Below are positions 28,631-37,209 of a stretch of DNA of 64,000 bases, in pieces. Each line of letters opens with the position of its first letter. The stretch's first letter is position 1. Under the pieces are notes generated by a model. It was not told the DNA's origin, made no database searches, and saw only the letters and a list, made by a program, of their open reading frames with translations. The position numbers and the translations under genes were made by a program. This DNA is from an uncultured Paenibacillaceae bacterium (lineage in GTDB: Bacteria; Bacillota; Bacilli; Paenibacillales; K13), in NCBI GenBank assembly GCA_913056365.1, contig CAJXLT010000002.1, positions 62,001-126,000 on the forward strand. Direction: 5' to 3'.

Positions 28631-29533
28631 TTAATCTGCGAGCTTGTCCGAAATTCTTGCTGCATCCGTCTCGGATTGGGCATTCATCTCAGTCAGTACA
28701 GCCGATCGCGGCTGCAGCTCCATACGCTTGAGAATCGTAACAACCTCGCCTTCATTCGTATCCGCCATCAGCAGCAACATCTGAGCAGCACTTCCCGCTT
28801 CCATAGCAGCGAACGTTCTGGCAAGCTCATCCATCGTGAATGCATCTGTCGTGACGGGACCTTGAAGTTCTAGTCGTTCTTGCAAAGCAGCGATCTGAAT
28901 GTCCTTAACAGTTGCCATATCCTTGATCGCTACAGAAGTACTTGCAGCCATTTCAGGGTTCATCTTTTCCAATATGGCGGCTTGCTCATCGGTCTTCATC
29001 TTAGACAGCAGCAATACCCGCTCATTCAAGGTCAGATTCTCCATGATCGGCGCCGCTTTACTTGCTGACATATCTGTATAAATCTTCGCTACACTGACTA
29101 TTTGCGCATCGTATTCCTCGGCAGTAATGCTGTCTTGCTGCTGCTCGTTCTCCATCGCTTCGAGCTGTTCTTGAAGCTGTCGGATTTGATCTTCACGCTG
29201 AATCAGCTGTGCTTCTCCCGCCTCTACATCCTGTGTAAGCGCCGCAATTTGTTGCTTCAACGACTGCAAATCCTCTGCATTCGGCATTGGTTGTGAACCG
29301 CTGTCCGCAGTTCCGTCAGCCGTTGGATCTGTTTCCGGCTTGGGGTCGGGTATAACCTTGTTCAATAACGGCACTTGATTAGCCGCATCTAATATAGAAC
29401 GGGACACATCATAACCGAACAGAGAGAGTAGCACTACGGTCAAGATCACTGTGAATAACACAGGGATAATAACGATCCCGACGATGCGTTCCATGACGCC
29501 GTATGAGGTTTTCTCGATATCTGCTTCAGCCAT
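28631..29533 (-). CDS. MotE-like membrane protein (YlxF position)
   Basis: 300 residues. One N-terminal membrane helix (about 18-42) is followed by a Pro/Asp-rich linker and a coiled coil (about 90-145). The C-terminal half resembles the MgtE N domain used by MotE-type proteins (AKIYTDMSASKAAPIMENLT, LLLSKMKTDEQAAILEKMNP, LARTFAAMEAGSAAQMLLLM). In B. subtilis the YlxF gene occupies this slot between fliJ and fliK. A periplasm-facing flagellar or motor role is inferred. The start is the ATG after GGGAGGTGG. Confidence 0.82.
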   Translation of the reverse strand: MAEADIEKTSYGVMERIVGIVIIPVLFTVILTVVLLSLFGYDVSRSILDAANQVPLLNKVIPDPKPETDPTADGTADSGSQPMPNAEDLQSLKQQIAALTQDVEAGEAQLIQREDQIRQLQEQLEAMENEQQQDSITAEEYDAQIVSVAKIYTDMSASKAAPIMENLTLNERVLLLSKMKTDEQAAILEKMNPEMAASTSVAIKDMATVKDIQIAALQERLELQGPVTTDAFTMDELARTFAAMEAGSAAQMLLLMADTNEGEVVTILKRMELQPRSAVLTEMNAQSETDAARISDKLAD

Positions 29534-29578
29534 TATAGCCACCTCCCACTACCATCCCGAATTGTGCGCGAACAAGCA

Positions 29579-30019
29579 TCAATTCGATCCGGCAAAACGC
29601 ATGACCGCGATTTCATCCAGCTCGTTTTGTTCCTGTCTCGCGAGATGGCGCACATGATGGCGGTACGCCTTCTCCTTGCTTGTATCCCATACTTTCTCAT
29701 CAAGCACGCAGCCCTTCAGATGATCCTGGTTGTGCTCAACCTGCTGTTGTGCTTTGTTAATCTGAACGACTTGTTCCTCGGCCAATCTCTCTAGATGTGC
29801 TACGTAGTCCTGAAGCTGTTGCAAGCTTTGGATCGATACAGCTGCGCTTGCTGATTGTTCGATAGCCTCTTGCACACGCTGTTTCTCTTCCAGTATTCCT
29901 TGCAAGCCTAGTTCTTCTGAACGCAAGTGTCCCATCGCATCTGCCAACAGCCACTCTGCTTGCTTCTTCTCATTGCCCTTCAAATCGACAATTTTTTGCA
30001 AAGGATAGCGATACATCAT
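29579..30019 (-). CDS. fliJ: flagellar export protein FliJ
   Basis: About 146 residues, almost entirely helical coiled coil with many Gln, Glu and Lys, as expected for the FliJ stalk that links the FliI ATPase to FlhA. Conserved start YRYPLQKIVDLKGNEKKQAE. It begins at an ATG 12 nt after the GGAGG that overlaps the fliI stop; a TTG four codons earlier is also possible. Confidence 0.92.
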   Translation of the reverse strand: MMYRYPLQKIVDLKGNEKKQAEWLLADAMGHLRSEELGLQGILEEKQRVQEAIEQSASAAVSIQSLQQLQDYVAHLERLAEEQVVQINKAQQQVEHNQDHLKGCVLDEKVWDTSKEKAYRHHVRHLARQEQNELDEIAVMRFAGSN

Positions 30020-30027
30020 TGTCTTGA

Positions 30028-31350
30028 TCAACCTCCGCCGAACTGCTCAAGCAGCTTGTTCACAGAATCTTGAAGCGTCACCTTTTCGTTCGTCTTCTGC
30101 CGCATGAACGATTGAATAGCAGGATAGTACTCTATCGCTCTATCAATATCCGCATTCGATCCTTGCCGGTAAGCACCTATATTAATGAGGTCCTCAGAGT
30201 CACGATACACTGTCAGCCATTTCTTCAACTGTTCAGCGGCATCCTGATGCTCAGGAGGAACGATATCGTTCATGACCCGGCTTATACTGGCCAGAACATC
30301 AATTGCTGGATACTGCCCCTTGTTCGCCAGACTTCGGCTTAGAACGATATGTCCATCCAGAATCCCCCGCACCATGTCCGCGATCGGCTCGTTCATGTCG
30401 TCACCGTCAACAAGAACGGTATAGAAAGCTGTAATTGAGCCTGTAGGTGAAGTGCCTGCTCGTTCTAACAGTTTCGGCATGTTAGCGAACACGCTTGGTG
30501 TGAAGCCTCGTGTCGCAGGCGGTTCTCCGACTGCCAAGCCAACCTCGCGCATCGCTGTTGCATAACGTGTAACCGAATCCATCATCAACATGACATTCAT
30601 GCCGTGGTCACGGAAGTATTCCGCAATGGATGTTGCGATCAACGCGCCCTTAATGCGAATGAGAGCAGGTTGGTCAGAGGTCGCAACTATGACGATGGAG
30701 CGAGCTAGTCCTTCCGGACCAAGGTCGCGCTCAATGAAGTCTAACACTTCCCTGCCCCGTTCGCCGATCAATGCAATAACATTCACATCCGCCGAAGTAT
30801 TCCGTGCAATCATGCCAAGCAGCGTACTTTTGCCGACACCGGAACCAGCGAAGATACCTACACGTTGACCCTTGCCGATAGTCAGCAAACCGTCGATAGA
30901 TCGCACACCGACACTGATCGGATCCAAGACCCGTGGTCGCTGAAGCGGATTGGACGGCACATTGTGCGTCGAGTATCGAGCCATTCTCGATGACAAGTGA
31001 CCGCCGTCCAGCGGCTGCCCTAGACCATCCAGCACTTTGCCAAGCAGCTCATGGCCGACATTAACAGTTAGCGGTCTTCCGGTCGTTACGACATCACAGC
31101 CTGGACCGATCGCATGAGGTTCACCTAGCGGCATTAACAATACACGATTGTTCCTGAAGCCGACGACCTCAGCTGCAAGCGGATACTTGGACTTGAACGG
31201 ATAGATATGACATATATCGCCGATCCGAGCATCCGGTCCCTCAGACTCTATCGTCAAGCCAATGACTTGGATCACTTTGCCGTTAGCTCGGATCGGGTCC
31301 AAGTGCTTCAGCTCATCGACATACTTGCGGATATCAGGAATCGATGCCAT
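30028..31350 (-). CDS. fliI: flagellum-specific ATPase FliI
   Basis: ATPase of the type III export apparatus, related to F1 beta. Walker A GIFAGSGVGKSTLLGMIAR, the Walker B region NVMLMMDSVTRYATAMREVG, and GEPPATRGFTPSVFA are seen. 440 residues, like B. subtilis FliI. The start is the ATG of MASIPDIRKYVDEL after GGGGAG; the frame opens 19 codons upstream. It overlaps fliH by 17 bp. Confidence 0.97.
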   Translation of the reverse strand: MASIPDIRKYVDELKHLDPIRANGKVIQVIGLTIESEGPDARIGDICHIYPFKSKYPLAAEVVGFRNNRVLLMPLGEPHAIGPGCDVVTTGRPLTVNVGHELLGKVLDGLGQPLDGGHLSSRMARYSTHNVPSNPLQRPRVLDPISVGVRSIDGLLTIGKGQRVGIFAGSGVGKSTLLGMIARNTSADVNVIALIGERGREVLDFIERDLGPEGLARSIVIVATSDQPALIRIKGALIATSIAEYFRDHGMNVMLMMDSVTRYATAMREVGLAVGEPPATRGFTPSVFANMPKLLERAGTSPTGSITAFYTVLVDGDDMNEPIADMVRGILDGHIVLSRSLANKGQYPAIDVLASISRVMNDIVPPEHQDAAEQLKKWLTVYRDSEDLINIGAYRQGSNADIDRAIEYYPAIQSFMRQKTNEKVTLQDSVNKLLEQFGGG

Positions 31351-32182
31351 TGCTATCCAACTCCCCGCTCGTAGTTGCAAGCTGCACAAGCGCATGCTTG
31401 ACCTCACTCAATTGGGTATCTATTCGGGCATCCAAGCTGCCCATCGCGGTTCGTACGACACAACCGTGCTCCGAAACTGTAGCATCCGGCAACACTTCCA
31501 GCTCTGCTTGCGAGTCGATACACATGGCAAGCTCATCCTTATATCCTTGTACAAATGCAAATTGCGAAGGCGCGACACATAATGACACAATCCCTTTGTC
31601 CTTACGCCGAGCTAACACTTGCTGTATCATGTCAATGGTCCATTCGGGCGTAATCGTAAGCTGCTTGCCAATGACCTTCTCAGCGATCGAAGCGCTCAGC
31701 TCTATCAAGAAAGGCTCTGCTTCCTGAATGATCTCTTGCTTCATCCGAACAGCTGCTTCTAAGATTGCAGTCGCCTCATTAATGCGCTCACGATTTTGTT
31801 CGATGACAGCCTGTTCGGCTTCGGCCTTTCCTTGCTCATAGCCTTCCGTGTAGCCTTGTTCACGAGCAACGGATGCTGCAGTTGCATCCTCTTCACGCTT
31901 CGCCTCCCACCAGGAAGCAATCTCCACTTCAGCGCTTTGACGAAGCTGCTCAACTTCCAACTTAGCTTGTCGGATCGTCTCCTCGGCAAGCGCCTCAGCA
32001 TCTTGAATTACTTGCTCCCGCCAAGCCTCTGTCTTGCGCTGTTCTTCCTCCGTCAATTCAGGTTCAACCTGTTCCGCTGCTCCATCCTTGACAGATCGAT
32101 GGTCATTCGCCGGCATAACAGACTCTATCATCTTCTTGTCATCCACAGGCACATAATGAAAGGATTTGATCAAGTTAGACAA
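31334..32182 (-). CDS. fliH: flagellar assembly protein FliH
   Basis: Negative regulator and C-ring linker of FliI. 282 residues. The N-terminal SNLIKSFHYVPVDD segment is conserved in Bacillales; a long charged coiled coil (about 45-150) with GYTEGYEQGKAEAEQA (GxxxG-type helix) follows, then a V-ATPase E-like C-terminal domain (ELSASIAEKVIGKQLTI). A TTG start at 32182 has a GGGGGAG box 9 nt upstream; the ATG three codons earlier lies directly on that box. It overlaps fliG by 8 bp. Confidence 0.93.
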   Translation of the reverse strand: MSNLIKSFHYVPVDDKKMIESVMPANDHRSVKDGAAEQVEPELTEEEQRKTEAWREQVIQDAEALAEETIRQAKLEVEQLRQSAEVEIASWWEAKREEDATAASVAREQGYTEGYEQGKAEAEQAVIEQNRERINEATAILEAAVRMKQEIIQEAEPFLIELSASIAEKVIGKQLTITPEWTIDMIQQVLARRKDKGIVSLCVAPSQFAFVQGYKDELAMCIDSQAELEVLPDATVSEHGCVVRTAMGSLDARIDTQLSEVKHALVQLATTSGELDSNGIDS

Positions 32183-33179
32183 TGATATCATCTCCCCCGC
32201 CGCGTGCTATAATGACTTCGCCAGTTTCTTCAAGTCGACGGATAATGGATACAATCCGAGTCTGTGCTTCTTCCACATCACGCAGCCGAACCGGACCCAT
32301 GAATTCCATCTCTTCCTTGAAGCTGTCCGCCATACGCTTGGACATGTTCTTAAAGATGACATCACGTACTTCTTCGCTGGCCACCTTGAGGGCAAGCTGC
32401 AGATCCGCATTCTCAATATCGCGAATAATTCGTTGTATGGACCGGTTGTCGATCGCAACAATATCTTCAAATACGAACATCCGCTTCTTGATCTCTTCTG
32501 CAAGCTCAGGATCTTGAATCTCCAGCGCATCCAAGATCGTTCTCTCTGTTCCTCGGTCTACACCGTTCAAGATTTGAACGATCGATTCGATACCGCCCGC
32601 ATTCGTGTAATCCTGCGTCACAGTCGAGGAAAGCTTCTGTTCTAACACGCGCTCCACCTGCCCAATCACCTCAGGCGAGGTGCTATCCATCATCGCAATC
32701 CGCTTGGCCACATCTGCCTGCTTCTCCTGCGGTAAGGATGACAAAATAGCTGATGATTGATCTGGTGATAAATAAGACAGCACCAGCGCGATCGTTTGTG
32801 CGTTTTCATTCTGTATAAAGTTTAGTATTTGTGCAGGGTCTGCCTTACGCGCAAAGTCGAACGGTCTCACTTGAAGCGTAGCAGTAAGTCGGTTCAAGAT
32901 ATCGACTGCTTTCTGCGACCCTAGCGCTTTCTCTAGTATATCTTTCGCATAGGTGATACCGCCTTGCGAGATATATTCCTGAGCAATGCATATTTCGTGA
33001 AATTCATTCAGTACGGCTTCCTTGTCTTCGCTATTGACCTTGCGTACATTGGCAATTTCCAATGTCAACTGCTCGATTTCTTCATCTCGGAGATGCTTGA
33101 AAATATTAGCAGACACCTCAGGTCCGAGCGAAATGAGCAGGAGAGCCGCTTTTTGCCTGCCGGTCAATCCTTGCTGCAT
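32175..33179 (-). CDS. fliG: flagellar motor switch protein FliG
   Basis: C-ring rotor protein that meets the stator. 334 residues: N-terminal domain GRQKAALLLISLGPEVSANI, middle domain with FIQNENAQTIALVLSYLSPD, and C-terminal torque domain with MFVFEDIVAIDNRSIQRIIR and FKNMSKRMADSFKEEMEFMG. The start was taken at the second ATG (MQQGLTG), since the first lies one base after GGGAGG. Located between fliF and fliH. Confidence 0.97.
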   Translation of the reverse strand: MQQGLTGRQKAALLLISLGPEVSANIFKHLRDEEIEQLTLEIANVRKVNSEDKEAVLNEFHEICIAQEYISQGGITYAKDILEKALGSQKAVDILNRLTATLQVRPFDFARKADPAQILNFIQNENAQTIALVLSYLSPDQSSAILSSLPQEKQADVAKRIAMMDSTSPEVIGQVERVLEQKLSSTVTQDYTNAGGIESIVQILNGVDRGTERTILDALEIQDPELAEEIKKRMFVFEDIVAIDNRSIQRIIRDIENADLQLALKVASEEVRDVIFKNMSKRMADSFKEEMEFMGPVRLRDVEEAQTRIVSIIRRLEETGEVIIARGGGDDIIV

Positions 33180-33203
33180 GTTTGCCATCCCTCCCAGACA
33201 CCT

Positions 33204-34808
33204 CTATTCATCTGCCAGCCATGTGCGCAACAGATTGACGAATTCCTCCGGCTTCTTCTTGGCAAGAGACTCCAGCTGGTTCTTCACCTGATTCTCATTG
33301 CCGACATTATCAAGATCAATAGACGGATACTCCATAGCGCCATTTACATCTTCATCGAACTCTTCCTCAGCATTAGCCGCTCTTCTGCGGCGTAAAGCGA
33401 AGAATGCAAGTGCCGCAATGACTGCCAGAGCGACCGCTCCAATACCGAAATAGAGCGCATTATTACTGCCGCTATCTGCTTGTCCGTCCAAGCCGTTTAC
33501 GCCAAGGAGGTTTTGGGTGATGACGGATACCTTGCCCTCTAATTCCTCAGCAGTGAAAGATCGACCGCTGTCAGCAAGTGATGTATTCACGATACCGACT
33601 AACATTGCTTCGATTTCATCCGCAACATCCTGTGACAACGAATCCGGATTGTTCGGGTCCGGCGGTTCTATTCCGGCGAACACAGTCAAATCCGTCACTA
33701 CATAGGGACTCGACACAATCGATTGCGAAATTTCATTAATCTCGTAGTTAATAGTAGAGCTAATTTCTTCTGAACTGGACTCGCCTTGTCCTTCAGTCCC
33801 TTGATATCCAGGGACATCCGGCGCTCCTGTTCCTGGCACACCGCCGTCAGGTGCGCCTGTATTCGTATACGTTTTTTGAATTTCTTGAACACTGCGCGCT
33901 ATTCCTGTCTGATCCTCCGTGTTGACCGGTTGGAACAAAAGTTCCTGCCGGTTGCGCTGATCGAAGTTCAGGCTGGATACAACACTTACGACAACCTTAT
34001 TCGGTCCCAATATCGTACCTAAGAAATTTTCTATATTCCGCTTGATATCCTCTTCATATTCCTTCTTGATCTGCATTTGCTGCAATACTACATTCGCCGT
34101 GTTGCCTATCCCTCCGTTAAGCTTAGAGGAAGGCAGCAATTCCTCCTGTTGATCCGTAATCGTTATATTCTCAATCGGCAGCAAGTCGTTGCCCACACTA
34201 AGGCGGACGATATTGTACAAGGAGTCAATATACTCCTGACTTGCTCGGTAACCAGGACGGAAAGTGATCGATACAGAAGCTGATGCTTGATCTGCTTCAT
34301 TCTCACTAATAAACACACTATCCTCCGGCATTGCCAGCAACACCTTAGAACTGACTACACCTTCCTTGGTGTTGATTTGTTTTTGGATCTCACCAGCAAG
34401 GGCGTCATCTCGCAGCACAGCAAATTGATTGTCTGTCATGCCGAAGCTCGAAATGTTGTCCTTGAATATCCCGAAGCCCTGCGAGCCGTTCTGCACCAAA
34501 TCCTGTGATGCTGCCTCCACCTTAACCTTCGTTACTTCTGTGGTAGGCACCGCGATACTGCTGCCGTCCGGTCCGAACTTGTACGGAATACCTGATGTGT
34601 CCAAATAATCTCTGACTGCGGCCATATCTGTAGCATCTAAGTCACGGAAAGCCCATGAATATTCCGTCTTAGAGAAATTGAAAATGACCAAAGTGATGAC
34701 AAGTACGGTTAGGACAAGAATGGAAACAGAAAGTATCTTCTGCTTCTTGTCCATTCGATTCCAGAATTGTTTGGTTTTATCCCAATTTCGGCTCAAAGCT
34801 TCGTTCAC
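33204..34808 (-). CDS. fliF: flagellar MS-ring protein FliF, GTG start
   Basis: Forms the inner-membrane ring. Two transmembrane helices flank a large extracytoplasmic part (about 26-46 and 453-474); ring-building motifs such as YLDTSGIPYKFGPDGSSIAV and LVQNGSQGFGIF lie in the first third. The C-terminal cytosolic tail (DLDNVGNENQVKNQLESLAK) binds FliG. 534 residues, as in Bacillus. A GTG start follows GAGGTGAAACA. Confidence 0.97.
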   Translation of the reverse strand: MNEALSRNWDKTKQFWNRMDKKQKILSVSILVLTVLVITLVIFNFSKTEYSWAFRDLDATDMAAVRDYLDTSGIPYKFGPDGSSIAVPTTEVTKVKVEAASQDLVQNGSQGFGIFKDNISSFGMTDNQFAVLRDDALAGEIQKQINTKEGVVSSKVLLAMPEDSVFISENEADQASASVSITFRPGYRASQEYIDSLYNIVRLSVGNDLLPIENITITDQQEELLPSSKLNGGIGNTANVVLQQMQIKKEYEEDIKRNIENFLGTILGPNKVVVSVVSSLNFDQRNRQELLFQPVNTEDQTGIARSVQEIQKTYTNTGAPDGGVPGTGAPDVPGYQGTEGQGESSSEEISSTINYEINEISQSIVSSPYVVTDLTVFAGIEPPDPNNPDSLSQDVADEIEAMLVGIVNTSLADSGRSFTAEELEGKVSVITQNLLGVNGLDGQADSGSNNALYFGIGAVALAVIAALAFFALRRRRAANAEEEFDEDVNGAMEYPSIDLDNVGNENQVKNQLESLAKKKPEEFVNLLRTWLADE

Positions 34809-34851
34809 TGTTTCACCTCATCCAACTACCTGGCTATATGCCGACACATAA

Positions 34852-35160
34852 TCAAATTTGCATACGCATGATTTCTTGATAGGCTTCGACTGCTTTATTA
34901 CGCACTTGAACCGTCAGCTCCAACCCAAGCAGCGCTTTTTCATTCGCAATGGTCAGCTGATGGATATCGTCCAAATTCCCTACCATGAACTGATTCCCTA
35001 ATTGTTCAACGGTATGATGCTGCGCTTGCAGGTTACCCATGGCATTGTCGAGGAAGGAGGCGAAGCTTTCTCCGAATGCGATTGCACCAGAAGACTTGTC
35101 TTTCTCCACAGCAAGTGAAGCCGCTCTGTCCAGTCCAATTCCGTTAATTGAATTGATCAT
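34852..35160 (-). CDS. fliE: flagellar hook-basal body protein FliE
   Basis: Joins the MS ring to the rod. 102 residues from the ATG after AAAGGAGGG; the frame opens 17 codons upstream. Typical helices: FGESFASFLDNAMGNLQAQH, VGNLDDIHQLTIANEKALLG and ELTVQVRNKAVEAYQEIMRM. Confidence 0.95.
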   Translation of the reverse strand: MINSINGIGLDRAASLAVEKDKSSGAIAFGESFASFLDNAMGNLQAQHHTVEQLGNQFMVGNLDDIHQLTIANEKALLGLELTVQVRNKAVEAYQEIMRMQI

Positions 35161-35254
35161 TTTCACCCTCCTTTGCCTTTTACAAACTTTAAAACTTTTT
35201 ACTGCCTCCAACCGTCATAAAGATTGAAACAGTTACGAACTTATTCCTATAGCC

Positions 35255-35704
35255 TTATTTCCCAATTTCCAAAGCTTTCATAAACATACTCTTGGATGCA
35301 TTCAGTGCTGTCACATTCGCTTCATAGCTTCGGGTAGCAGAGATCATATCGATCATTTCCTTGGCAACATCAACGTTCGGTAATCGGACATATCCGTTCA
35401 CGTCCGCATCAGGATGCATAGGATTGTAAGCTAGCTTGAACGGAGATTGGTCCTCTATCACCCTGCTCACCTTGACACCGCTGCCTGTGTGCTGATCCAA
35501 CTGCTGTTGAAGAATGCTGTCGAATGATTGTGTCCGAGTCGGCTCCATCACGACCAGCTTCCGTCTGTAAGGAACCCATTGTCCATCAACGTACTCCCCG
35601 CGCGTCGTCTCAGCATTCGCAATATTCGATGAGATGACATCCATGCGAAACCGTTGTGCAGTTAGTGCGGATGAACTGATATCAAAAGCATTCGTTAACT
35701 TCAT
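35255..35704 (-). CDS. flgC: flagellar basal body rod protein FlgC
   Basis: Proximal rod protein. 149 residues. N-terminal rod signature FDISSSALTAQRFRMDVISS, then NIANAETTR; the C-terminal helix is VAKEMIDMISATRSYEANVT. The start is the ATG after GGAAGGTAGG; the frame opens 16 codons upstream. A 94-bp gap to fliE follows it. Confidence 0.96.
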   Translation of the reverse strand: MKLTNAFDISSSALTAQRFRMDVISSNIANAETTRGEYVDGQWVPYRRKLVVMEPTRTQSFDSILQQQLDQHTGSGVKVSRVIEDQSPFKLAYNPMHPDADVNGYVRLPNVDVAKEMIDMISATRSYEANVTALNASKSMFMKALEIGK

Positions 35705-35714
35705 ATCCGTATAC

Positions 35715-36122
35715 CTACCTTCCGATCGAAGTTCTGATGCTGCGCATCTCATGGCTCATCTGCTGCACAAGCATGTTATAAGTTAGCTGATTCTTCGCAA
35801 GCAATGACATCTCTGCGTCCACATCCACATTGTTCTTGTTATTGTTCATGATCGTTGTGTGATCCGTTGCAATAACAGGATCGCTGTTCTGTGCATATGT
35901 ACTTCCAAAGCGAATATGCTTCTCATGCGTGCGTCTGCCCTCCAAGCCTGTCGAATGCTGGTTCAGCTCCGCTTGCAGGAACTCCTCGAATTTGACCGTC
36001 GATCGCTTAAATCCCGGTGTATCCACATTAGCAATATTGTGTGTTATGACATTCTGGCGAAGCGAAGTCGCATCCAAGGAACGTTCTAAGCGATGAATCA
36101 GACTGCTATTGAGAAAATCCAT
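35715..36122 (-). CDS. flgB: flagellar basal body rod protein FlgB
   Basis: Proximal rod protein and first gene of the fla/che operon. 135 residues from the ATG 6 nt after GGGGGG; the open frame continues 61 codons upstream into the promoter region, where it looks random. Signature: LERSLDATSLRQNVITHNIA, then NVDTPGFKRSTVKFEEFL. Ten base pairs before flgC. Confidence 0.95.
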   Translation of the reverse strand: MDFLNSSLIHRLERSLDATSLRQNVITHNIANVDTPGFKRSTVKFEEFLQAELNQHSTGLEGRRTHEKHIRFGSTYAQNSDPVIATDHTTIMNNNKNNVDVDAEMSLLAKNQLTYNMLVQQMSHEMRSIRTSIGR

Positions 36123-36309
36123 CTTTCGCCCCCCTTTTTTACAACGACAAATATGGACATTCAGACTAGGTACATATTCAACATACGAAGCACAATTCCT
36201 CCCTTCAAACAGAAAAACCATAAAAAAACGATGTGATTCGACACCTTCCAACAAGAGTATATGTACAGTCCATTTCATAATGGTCGAAATGTGAAAAGGA
36301 GACAATAAG
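36123..36309 (-). promoter_or_regulatory. putative fla/che promoter region
   Basis: Spacer between the codY terminator and flgB. On the minus strand, TTGAAG (36208-36203), 17 bp, TATGTT (36185-36180) is a fair sigma-A match with a roughly 50-nt leader. A small palindrome, CCATT-TCAT-AATGG, lies upstream. No good sigma-D match and no clear CodY 15-mer was seen. Confidence 0.35.
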
Positions 36310-36349
36310 AAAAAAGTCCTGTCTTTTCTTCGAAAGACAGGACTTTTTT
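36310..36349. terminator. bidirectional terminator between codY and flgB
   Basis: GTCCTGTCTTT (36316-36326) pairs perfectly with AAAGACAGGAC (36333-36343) over a 6-base loop. Six A precede and six T follow, so it works in either direction. It ends codY transcription before the fla/che promoter region. Confidence 0.93.
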
Positions 36350-36402
36350 CAAAAATCTATAGGCTAATGTATCTAATTGTCATGCTGCATTGTACTCAGC
36401 TG

Positions 36403-37188
36403 CTAAGCTTTCGCCTTAGCAATCTCATCCACTAAATTATTATTAAGCACTTTAATATAGGTACCTTTCATCCCAAGTGATCTAGTCTCGATGACACCTG
36501 CGCTTTCCAACTTCCGAAGCGCATTCACAATAACAGACCTAGTAATACCGGCTCGATCTGCAATCTTGCTTGCGACTAATAGTCCGTCCGGACCGTCGAG
36601 CTCATTGAAAATCTGTTCCACTGCTTCGAGCTCGCTATAGGAGAGAGATTCTACTGCAACATGCACGACTGCCTTACTCCGTGCATCTTGCTCCATGCGT
36701 TCGGTTCGCTCACGAAGAATTTCCATTGCGATGATCGTAGAGCCATACTCAGCCAATATCAAATCATCATCAATAAATTCTTCATTGAATCGCACAAGCA
36801 CCAGCGTACCTAATCTGGAGCCTGCGCCCAATATCGGAACGACCGACATCATCTTATCTTCAAAAGCGCGGGTCAGTTCCTGTCTCCATTGCTCACCGCC
36901 TGCCTCCGGGTCCATCCCGGAGTTTGTTGTTGTCTCCCGAATTGCCAGCAACTTTTCATTCAGCTCTGGAATCAGCTGCCGTTCCTCCATGATCATTTGC
37001 CGTATAGGTTCGGAAATAATAGGCGTAATAACAGAGTGTCCCAATATCTTCCCTCTCCGGCTTACCACATACACATTCGCGCGCACTGTTTCCTTCAGCG
37101 CTTCTGCCATTTCCATGAAGTTCACAGCATGTCCAGCTGCCTTTTGCAGCATTCGGTTTAATCGTCGTGTCTTACTCAGCAGACTCAT
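36403..37188 (-). CDS. codY: GTP/branched-chain amino acid sensing regulator CodY
   Basis: Global repressor that senses GTP and isoleucine/valine. 261 residues: the N-terminal GAF ligand domain starts SKTRRLNRMLQKAAGHAVNF, and a C-terminal winged helix carries ASKIADRAGITRSVIVNALR, then KLESAGVIETRSLGMKGTYI. Nearly the B. subtilis length (259). Last gene of the xerC-hslV-hslU-codY group, with a strong terminator after it. In B. subtilis CodY also represses fla/che. Confidence 0.98.
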   Translation of the reverse strand: MSLLSKTRRLNRMLQKAAGHAVNFMEMAEALKETVRANVYVVSRRGKILGHSVITPIISEPIRQMIMEERQLIPELNEKLLAIRETTTNSGMDPEAGGEQWRQELTRAFEDKMMSVVPILGAGSRLGTLVLVRFNEEFIDDDLILAEYGSTIIAMEILRERTERMEQDARSKAVVHVAVESLSYSELEAVEQIFNELDGPDGLLVASKIADRAGITRSVIVNALRKLESAGVIETRSLGMKGTYIKVLNNNLVDEIAKAKA

Positions 37189-37209
37189 CTTAAAGCCCCC
37201 ACTAGTTTT

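Noticed and set aside
36123-36305. Long N-terminal extension of flgB
   Set aside because: GGGGGG sits 6 nt before the internal ATG and the extension has no rod-protein similarity; it overlaps the promoter region.
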